Below the pieces are notes generated by a model that saw only the letters and a list, made by a program, of their open reading frames with translations, did not search any database and was not told the DNA's origin. A program made the position numbers and the translations under genes. A stretch of 64,000 nt of DNA from Alopecurus myosuroides (Eukaryota; Streptophyta; Magnoliopsida; Poales; Poaceae), in the NCBI GenBank assembly GCA_028641055.1, contig CM054062.1:233752376-233816375 (forward strand), written 5' to 3'. Of the stretch, positions 58,455-64,000 are shown piece by piece. How positions within the stretch are numbered: the first letter of the stretch is position 1; every line of letters begins with the position of its first letter.

Positions 58455-59237
58455 ATTGTGTTGCCTGTAGGATTCGAGACCCTTAGGTTTGGAAAACCCT
58501 TTTTGATCAAATTTATTGACTCCTTTGAGTACTTTTGGATCCTAGCGGCATAGTGAGATGAAGCGGCCCGGACAACTTTTTACGTGTCCACGGACACGAG
58601 ACCGTTCCCTGATTGGCTAGCGGGTGCCATTATCTCTCATTATAGTGAATATCCAATTTGCAACAAGTTGTTAATAACCCATTGATCACCCTAGGATTGA
58701 AGACTTTCTATGTTCAAACTGTCTAGAAACAAAACAATCATCTTGATTTTTCTCATATCATCTCATCTATTATTCACCTTCAAAAATTTCTAGATGACCT
58801 CCCTCTTCAATACCATCAAGAAGAATCTTGATGACCATACCAAGAAGTGCAAGAAGTATTTTCACCACATGAAGACCTACACTCAAGATTATTGAAGAAC
58901 TTCAAGAAAAACATAGATTTCACAACAATCAAGAACACCTCAAGACATGGAGAGAAGAACTTGAAGAAAACTCAAGAAGATATAGATGAGACCACCAATC
59001 TAGTTTCTTTGTTAGAACAACGTTAACGTGTTAGTGTATTGATCATACCAATGAGTGTGGTATGACAATATTAGTTTTTTTAAAAAAAAACCTTGATGAT
59101 TGGTGTGATGAATGTGTTGCTTTGTGTTTGTCATGTGTTGTTTGTAAGATGAGTTTCCTTGATCTGCTGTGTTTGGATAGGAACCTTCTTAGATCCTTTC
59201 TAACCTCTACTCATCTTCCCTAAAACCTCAAAAACAG
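58455..59237 (+). other. Leader of the zinc-knuckle element
   Basis: This is non-coding and rich in CAAGAA/GAAGAA words between 58800 and 58990. No ORF with a recognisable domain is present, so the capsid part of gag is absent rather than merely shifted in frame, as far as I can see. Confidence 0.7.
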
Positions 59238-60119
59238 ATGTCTAGCCAGAATGCCAAAAACCCGGAGAACTCAATAGCAATGCAGATGCTACTAGAAGCT
59301 CAAACTCAGCTGATACAACTGATGACCCAGAACCAAGCAAGCAACCCCAATATGGAGTTAACACCAGGAATGCAAAAAGTGTTAGATACCCAATCCCAGA
59401 TAGTGCACATGATGTCCCAAAGCATGACCAATAGTGGAAACCATCAACCCTTGGTAGCTAGAGATAACCAGGAGACAGAAGAAGAAATATTGTCAACACT
59501 CAAAGCCTGCAAAGCTTGTGGAGAGATAGGACACTATTCCAAAGATTGTCCAGATGAGTGGCCCCATGGTGATGCAAACAACTCAACTGAAGGATACTTC
59601 ACTCAAGTTACATGTTTTCTGTGTGAAGGAACAACACATGTTCCAACACAATGTCCACTTTACCCCATGGTACAACAAGTTGGACAACAAGCCAAAATGG
59701 AAATGCTCAGTGCAATCCAAGAGAACTTAGGAAAACCATATGTGAAGGGAAAACGCAAGCTGGATACTATTCAGATGGATCATGTCAAGATGGATACTGG
59801 AGCCAAGACTACACCACATCCATATTCATCCAAACACTCCACCAAGAATTGCTATTCTTGTGAAGAAGATGGACATTTATCTAGAAATTGTCCCAACAAG
59901 AAACCCAGACCTTTAACCAACATAGTTGAGTATACTGGGCAGCAGTATGAAGATATGATGGCCAATTTAACTCCACCAAGGAAGAAGAAGAAACTTCAGA
60001 AGAACCCTAATCCTGTCTATAGAGACATCAGCCAAGTGACATGCTTCAAATGCAGAGATAAAGGACACTATGCAAATGGATGCCCTCAAAGGGAGAAGGA
60101 AGGAAACATGACTTTCTGA
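59238..60119 (+). CDS. Nucleocapsid-like protein with four CCHC zinc knuckles
   Basis: This 293-residue protein has four CX2CX4HX4C knuckles: C91-C94-H99-C104, C126-C129-H134-C139, C205-C208-H213-C218 and C269-C272-H277-C282. The N-terminal 85 residues are Gln/Met-rich and probably helical, with no capsid (Retrotrans_gag) signature. Basic stretches lie at 250-256 (KKKKKL region) and 170-174. Such knuckles bind single-stranded nucleic acid, so a role in packaging the element's RNA is plausible. Most Gypsy gag proteins have one knuckle; four is unusual. The start Met lies just after a purine-rich leader, and the stop is TGA at 60117-60119. No frame break is visible, which suggests selection or recent insertion. 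Confidence 0.85.
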   Translation: MSSQNAKNPENSIAMQMLLEAQTQLIQLMTQNQASNPNMELTPGMQKVLDTQSQIVHMMSQSMTNSGNHQPLVARDNQETEEEILSTLKACKACGEIGHYSKDCPDEWPHGDANNSTEGYFTQVTCFLCEGTTHVPTQCPLYPMVQQVGQQAKMEMLSAIQENLGKPYVKGKRKLDTIQMDHVKMDTGAKTTPHPYSSKHSTKNCYSCEEDGHLSRNCPNKKPRPLTNIVEYTGQQYEDMMANLTPPRKKKKLQKNPNPVYRDISQVTCFKCRDKGHYANGCPQREKEGNMTF

Positions 60120-60510
60120 AAGAAGGAATCTTAGGCAAAGTTTCATGTTGAAAATAAATTTATTTTCCCTAGAAGTTCTTCCAGTGTAATAAACCACAAT
60201 GAATGTCTGAGAAATGTGTTCCCATTATAATGAGATGATGTTGTGAAATCCTCTCAACTTGATCTTTTGATTGACCCAAAGAGTGACCCCTCAGTGTCAA
60301 AGGTAGTTCAACATAACTATGTTGGTCTACAGCTCTACCGCGAAGGAAAGTTCTACTCAAGCCAATCTCAAATCAATCTACACTCCAATCTAATAAAAAT
60401 AGACTACCCACAAAAGTTTCTTTTAAGGGTGGTAGCACACCAAGTTGTTCTAGAAACCAGTTACCCAAAACCTAATCTTTCTTTCTAGCCTCCACAAATC
60501 TCGGGACGAG
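60120..60510 (+). other. Non-coding region between the zinc-knuckle ORF and the PPT
   Basis: I see no gene here. It carries the TTTTAAGGGTGGTAGCAC string near 60420 that is repeated as the real PPT near 60517, which may be a duplicated or central PPT. Confidence 0.6.
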
Positions 60511-60530
60511 ATTTCTTTTAAGGGTGGTAG
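60511..60530 (+). promoter_or_regulatory. Polypurine tract of the zinc-knuckle element
   Basis: ATTTCTTTTAAGGGTGGTAG precedes the 3' LTR by two bases (TC). The preceding CTCGGGACGAG box is the typical Tekay-type 3' signature. A partial duplicate lies about 100 bp upstream. Confidence 0.8.
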
Positions 60531-60532
60531 TC

Positions 60533-61263
60533 TGTAACATCCCTGATTTTTGGAAAGTGCAAAAATCACAAAAATTTGAAACTTTTTGTTTCCATGTTAT
60601 GCAAGTCACCAAAAACCAAATGAGATGCAAGAAACAAAAGAAAACAATACATGTTCCAATGTTTTGGAAATGAAAATCCAATATACCTCTATTCCATAAA
60701 CCCTAAAGTCATTTCAAAATAAATATTTCTACATAAAGAAAATATTTTCTTCTTAAGAAAACCCTTACACAAAACATGTTTTCAACCCAATTATCATCTT
60801 GAAAATATTTTTGATATATAAAAACCAGAGAGTTGCTATCTCTAATATTTTCTTGTCTCCAAAAAGGGTTTCACTATTATTGATAACCCCCAAATAGATA
60901 TCAGTTGGATCCTTGTTTATCAACAAAATAATGTAGTGCTATAGAAATAAATTGTTTATGAAAACAAGTAAGATACTTTGAGAAAACAATGTTTTCATTT
61001 GGGAAAACCTTTCTGCTTTTACTAATCCCCATTTCCAAATTTATTAAATAATTCTCTATGTTTTCCGCTATATTTCTTTGTTTTCTGCTAATCTTCTAAG
61101 ACTATGCAAGTTGTAATACTATTTTGAAAAGACTGGATCATGCGGTAATAGAATTTGATGCATTTGCATGATATTTCATTTTGTACTGTGGTGCTAGCAG
61201 TTGATCCAGGGACTAGCACAATAACACAGGTATTCCATCTTTATTAAAAGTTGGGATGCTACA
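60533..61263 (+). repeat. 3' LTR of the zinc-knuckle element (731 bp)
   Basis: Same length and ends as the 5' LTR, with only a few substitutions. It is followed directly by TSD CTAAC. Confidence 0.95.
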
Positions 61264-61442
61264 CTAACCATGACCATTCTTCATATAAATCTTTGAATAT
61301 AACAATTGCCCTCAAGAAAGTTAATAGAGTTCAACACATGAACTCCAATATTTCATATGGACTAGATCTATAAGAATATCCCAATATAAACATTAGTCCG
61401 TAAGGACTGTCATTAATTACCAAAACCACATATGAGGCACCA

Positions 61443-62731
61443 TGCACCTTCAGGTGTGCACTAGGGATGGAAGAGGTGCCCTGTCCCCTAAGAAATAGGA
61501 GGTGTGTCCTTCTTGGACTTCTAGGCCCTGTTCGGCCACCCCTTTACTTAGCACCCATGGAAGGTGGGGGTGCCCCACTAATGGGCTCCGAGGGCCCATG
61601 CAGCACCCCAACATGGACAAGGAAAACTCACGAGCCCATGGAACCCTCCATAAATTCTAGAAGATTCTAGGACCTTCTAGCACCATTTAGGATTCACCGA
61701 GACCAACCCGAGACTCTGACACTCTTCCGGTTTCCTATCCAAATCTTATGTCCACTAAATTATCTTCAATAATATTTATAAATTCTCCTAAAAAAATCCA
61801 AGCACCCAGAGACCATTCTTGTGATTCCTTCTCATGTTTCCAGCCCTTCCAATATACAAAACTAATTGATACTGACTTAAATGTGTTGGACCTACATATT
61901 TGATAATGTGTGAAATTGTCCTGGAAAATCTCCCAGTCAATAACCAATAGTGGGGCCATGGACACCCATGATGGCTCCCACCGTTATACGAAGTTGTGCT
62001 CAGTTGATCATGTTAGTCGTCATGTGTACTCTTATTGCTTCACATACTTATCAATACCCGAGGCAAGATATATTAGACACACTGTGAAGCTACACTTGAT
62101 CACTATGTATTCTTATCCTCTTTACTAGTATGACACATTTTATCGTTCTTGTATTCTGGTATCCCGATGATTAATATAATGCCTTGTTTGTGCAAACATA
62201 CTTATAGATACCTTCATACCGAGTGGGCCTTGGATGCATCTCTCTATTTTCTAGAGGATAAATACCCATTCTAGAACTATTGATATCAATATATACCCTC
62301 TGAATACTCAGTGCTACCTATTGATCACAAGTTCATGTGTGATGCTGGATAGCACCAAAGTATCTTTCAGATATCCATGATACCAATATTATCATGGTCT
62401 AAGTATATATGCATGTGAACCTTGTTGTGGTAATACTATTTACATGCTCTCACATTATCTCGTAGTAAATTAAACATTTGAGTTTGTCCATCAACCATTG
62501 CACTGCTAACAATTTGCTCCCATTGTTGTTGGTATACACCATAGCCTTCAAACAACGATGAGTTAGTTTATAGAGATAAGAATTCGAACCTTTTACAGGG
62601 TGTTAACATTATACACGTGCGTATGGGTTTTCCTACAAATCTCGCATTGAGGAACCACAACAGTTTTAGCGTAAAAAAAAATATTAATTATGAAACAATA
62701 TTATTATTGTCTCTAGGGCATACCTCCAACA
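61443..62731 (-). repeat. BARE/WIS/Angela-like Copia 3' LTR, left border uncertain
   Basis: On the minus strand it starts TGTTGGAGGTATGCCCTAG (62731), the well-known start of BARE/WIS/Angela LTRs, and is preceded by the matching PPT. The body further in does not resemble the LTRs of those families that I remember, so it is a diverged relative. The left border is a guess: a TG near 61443 follows a CA at 61441-61442. No TSD was found. Confidence 0.65.
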
Positions 62732-62743
62732 TTCTCCCACTTA
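62732..62743 (-). promoter_or_regulatory. Polypurine tract of the Copia element
   Basis: TAAGTGGGAGAA on the minus strand directly precedes TGTTGGAGG. Next to it ACTCTAGTGTAAG reproduces the usual Angela-type context. Confidence 0.75.
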
Positions 62744-62857
62744 CACTAGAGTCAATTATCTAGTTCATTAATCTTATGAAACACCCAATGGCATTCCGGT
62801 GTTGGGTATAGACTTTATGCTCCTATCTAAAACATCAGGTCTGTGTATATTTGCATA
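62744..62857 (-). mobile_element. Stub of the Copia internal region
   Basis: This is about 110 bp of 3' untranslated internal DNA (ATAATTGACTCTAGTG on the minus strand), then cut by the second Gypsy LTR. Confidence 0.55.
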
Positions 62858-63568
62858 TGTTGGAGAATTACTTTTCTAGATAATCAAGTTATTCTTGCGG
62901 TCAAAGTGTTCGGTTTTGTGGTGATAACTTGGATCCTTGCTAGGGCCACGACACTATTGTTCTCTCAACAGAGCCATATCGGGCCTGTCGCAAAAGGAAC
63001 CTCCACCTAGTTCAGAGATTGTCGGATATATACCGATTAGGGGTATGCTCGGCATTGGCCTAAAAGCCGGATTACCAGGGTGGCCCGTAGGTAATGGATC
63101 ATAGTCCATTGGGTGGCCCAGTAAGCTGATGCGCAGGAAGACGGATTCTAGAAGAACTCGGACCACGGTCCAAAGTGGTGCGGCTTGGAGGAGAAGACGG
63201 ATTCCTTACTTTCCAAGTTAGATACTTACCGTAGTCTTCTAGGTTTCCTTTCTGTAAGCCCTAATCTAGCTATCTATATATAGCCAGACGAAAGCAGCAA
63301 ACAGATATAGACAATTATCTAGAAGCCAACTCGCCAATAAATTGATCCTTGCTGAGTTAGCGAATCCATGCTCATATTATACTTTGTATACTTCAGGCTT
63401 CAGTCCTGATTTAGAGAGATTACAGGAGTAGGAACACTGTCTAGTTGCGTCGTACCGAACCTAGGTAAAACTCGATGTTATCGTTTGTCGTATTATCACG
63501 TCTCCCCGCGGATCTACCAGTAGGCTCATGGCACCCCCGTCTATGAACTCTACTATGATGTCTCGACA
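62858..63568 (+). repeat. 5' LTR of the second Gypsy element (about 711 bp)
   Basis: The right end, GATGTCTCGACA, is firm because the PBS follows. The left end is chosen as TGTTGGAGA, which is roughly complementary to TCTCGACA; GCATA (62853-62857) would be the TSD but cannot be tested here. TATATATAG at 63275-63283 is the likely TATA box. Confidence 0.65.
63275..63283 (+). promoter_or_regulatory. TATA box of the second Gypsy LTR
   Basis: TATATATAG lies about 290 bp before the LTR end, followed by an A/C-rich leader with CAAACAGATA. Confidence 0.5.
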
Positions 63569-64000
63569 GTTGGAGCCCACCGTGGGGCCAGGGGCGTCAG
63601 GAGTTACATTTCGATCGGGAATACTTGGCGGAATCGGCAGTACAATAACTGCCGGAAGCTTGAAATTTGACGGCGACATCGGGCGCTTCCTCGACAACAG
63701 ATCATACATGCCATCACGGAATCACCTGGTAAGTGCCTACGTTTTACCGATTGGATCTACAAATATTTTTATCGTATTAACAACAGAGGAAATGGGATTC
63801 TGTGGTGCAAGTAAATTTATCCCACCCACCCTATACCCAATTGAGGAAAACTATGATACTGGATTATGCTCGAATCGCCAAAACAATGCTGAATTTGCCG
63901 CCTCTCTGGAGATGCCTGCAATCAGATCTCACTTTATAGGCATGGTGCAGTCCGAGATCGCGGACAACACGGAAGAAACTAATCCCGTGGAAGAAGCGGA
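63558..64000 (+). CDS. Gag N-terminal region of the second Gypsy element, partial
   Basis: The frame opens with ATG at 63558, inside the LTR, and stays open to the window edge (about 147 codons). It reads MSRQLEPTVGPGASGV across the LTR/PBS border, matching PRQLAPTVGPASKGV of the first Gypsy element. No capsid motif is reached yet. A possible splice donor, CTG|GTAAGT, is near 63729, but the frame is also open without splicing. The function is inferred only from position and similarity to the other copy. Confidence 0.6.
   Translation, partial: MSRQLEPTVGPGASGVTFRSGILGGIGSTITAGSLKFDGDIGRFLDNRSYMPSRNHLVSAYVLPIGSTNIFIVLTTEEMGFCGASKFIPPTLYPIEENYDTGLCSNRQNNAEFAASLEMPAIRSHFIGMVQSEIADNTEETNPVEEA

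Larger units (their letters stand above)
57709..61263 (+). mobile_element. Complete non-autonomous LTR retrotransposon with a zinc-knuckle ORF (TR-GAG type)
   Basis: The 3555-bp element has two 731-bp LTRs (57709-58439, 60533-61263), a Met-tRNA PBS, a single 293-codon ORF with four CCHC knuckles, a Tekay-like 3' end (CGGGACGAGATTTCTTTTAA then a G-rich PPT) and TSD CTAAC. No protease, RT or integrase is present. Short elements with LTRs and only a Gag-type ORF are known in plants as TR-GAG. The LTR start and the 3' box are shared in style with the long-LTR array, so both may use the same Tekay-type helper. Confidence 0.95.
62858..64000 (+). mobile_element. Second Tat-like Gypsy element, 5' end only
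   Basis: An LTR (about 62858-63568), a PBS one base different from that of the first Gypsy element, and a reading frame that starts in the LTR with the same RQLxPTVGP wording. It runs off the right edge. It is oriented opposite to the first Gypsy element and inserted in the Copia element. Confidence 0.8.

Noticed and set aside
1..64000. CRISPR arrays, operons, bacterial terminators and rRNA genes
   Set aside because: The sequence is eukaryotic repeat DNA; the tandem units are retrotransposon LTRs and no rRNA sequence was recognised.

Overview
The window is plant nuclear DNA from a grass, probably in or near the Pooideae. It holds no ordinary host gene that I can recognise. Almost every base belongs to nested transposable elements, identified from LTR ends, primer binding sites (PBS), polypurine tracts (PPT), target-site duplications (TSD) and Pol/transposase motifs. 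The grass assignment rests on the mix of families: Athila-like and Tat-like Ty3/Gypsy, a BARE/WIS/Angela-like Copia LTR end, Tekay-type 3' ends, and a MULE transposase with the usual grass wording.

Layout. (1) 1-6754, minus strand: most of a Tat-lineage Gypsy element. From right to left it has its 5' LTR (6279-6754), a PBS, a PR-RT-RNaseH ORF that starts inside the LTR, a second RNaseH plus integrase ORF, a spacer with a 23-bp minisatellite, and an intron-containing extra ORF on the opposite (+) strand. Its 3' LTR lies off the left edge. (2) 6755-13728, minus strand: a non-autonomous Athila-like element with gag-protease only. Its 5' LTR is complete (12026-13728) and its 3' LTR is cut by element 1. 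(3) The Athila-like element sits inside exon 2 of a decayed MuDR-type transposase gene (13729-14431). Exon 1 lies 39.5 kb away at 54021-54728. (4) 14472-53970, minus strand: the most striking object. Five LTRs of about 6.16 kb alternate with four non-coding 1840-bp internal domains (LTR-I-LTR-I-LTR-I-LTR-I-LTR), all flanked by a single 5-bp TSD (GAAAC). The array sits in what was an intron of about 85 bp in the MULE gene. Each internal domain has its own PBS and PPT. (5) 42062-43362: a 1301-bp near-perfect palindrome with TG...CA ends and a 5-bp TSD (ATCAT), inserted in the fourth LTR.

(6) 54729-57708 and 61269-61442: MULE upstream DNA and anonymous repeat-derived DNA. (7) 57709-61263, plus strand: a complete short LTR element with identical-length 731-bp LTRs, a Met-tRNA PBS, one ORF with four CCHC zinc knuckles, a PPT and TSD CTAAC (TR-GAG type). 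(8) About 61443-62857, minus strand: a BARE/Angela-like Copia 3' LTR, PPT and internal stub. (9) 62858-64000, plus strand: LTR, PBS and gag start of a second Tat-like Gypsy element, cut by the window edge.

How the parts relate. None of the non-autonomous elements here (the array, the Athila-like element, the zinc-knuckle element) encodes reverse transcriptase or integrase, so all would have relied on proteins from relatives elsewhere. Insertion order from nesting: MULE first, then the Athila-like element and the long-LTR element independently into it, then the Tat element into the Athila 3' LTR, amplification of the long-LTR unit, and the palindrome into LTR copy 4 (shared by no other copy). 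Boundaries with matching TSDs and TG...CA ends are firm. The left end of the Copia LTR, the left end of the second Gypsy LTR and the MULE terminal inverted repeats are not.
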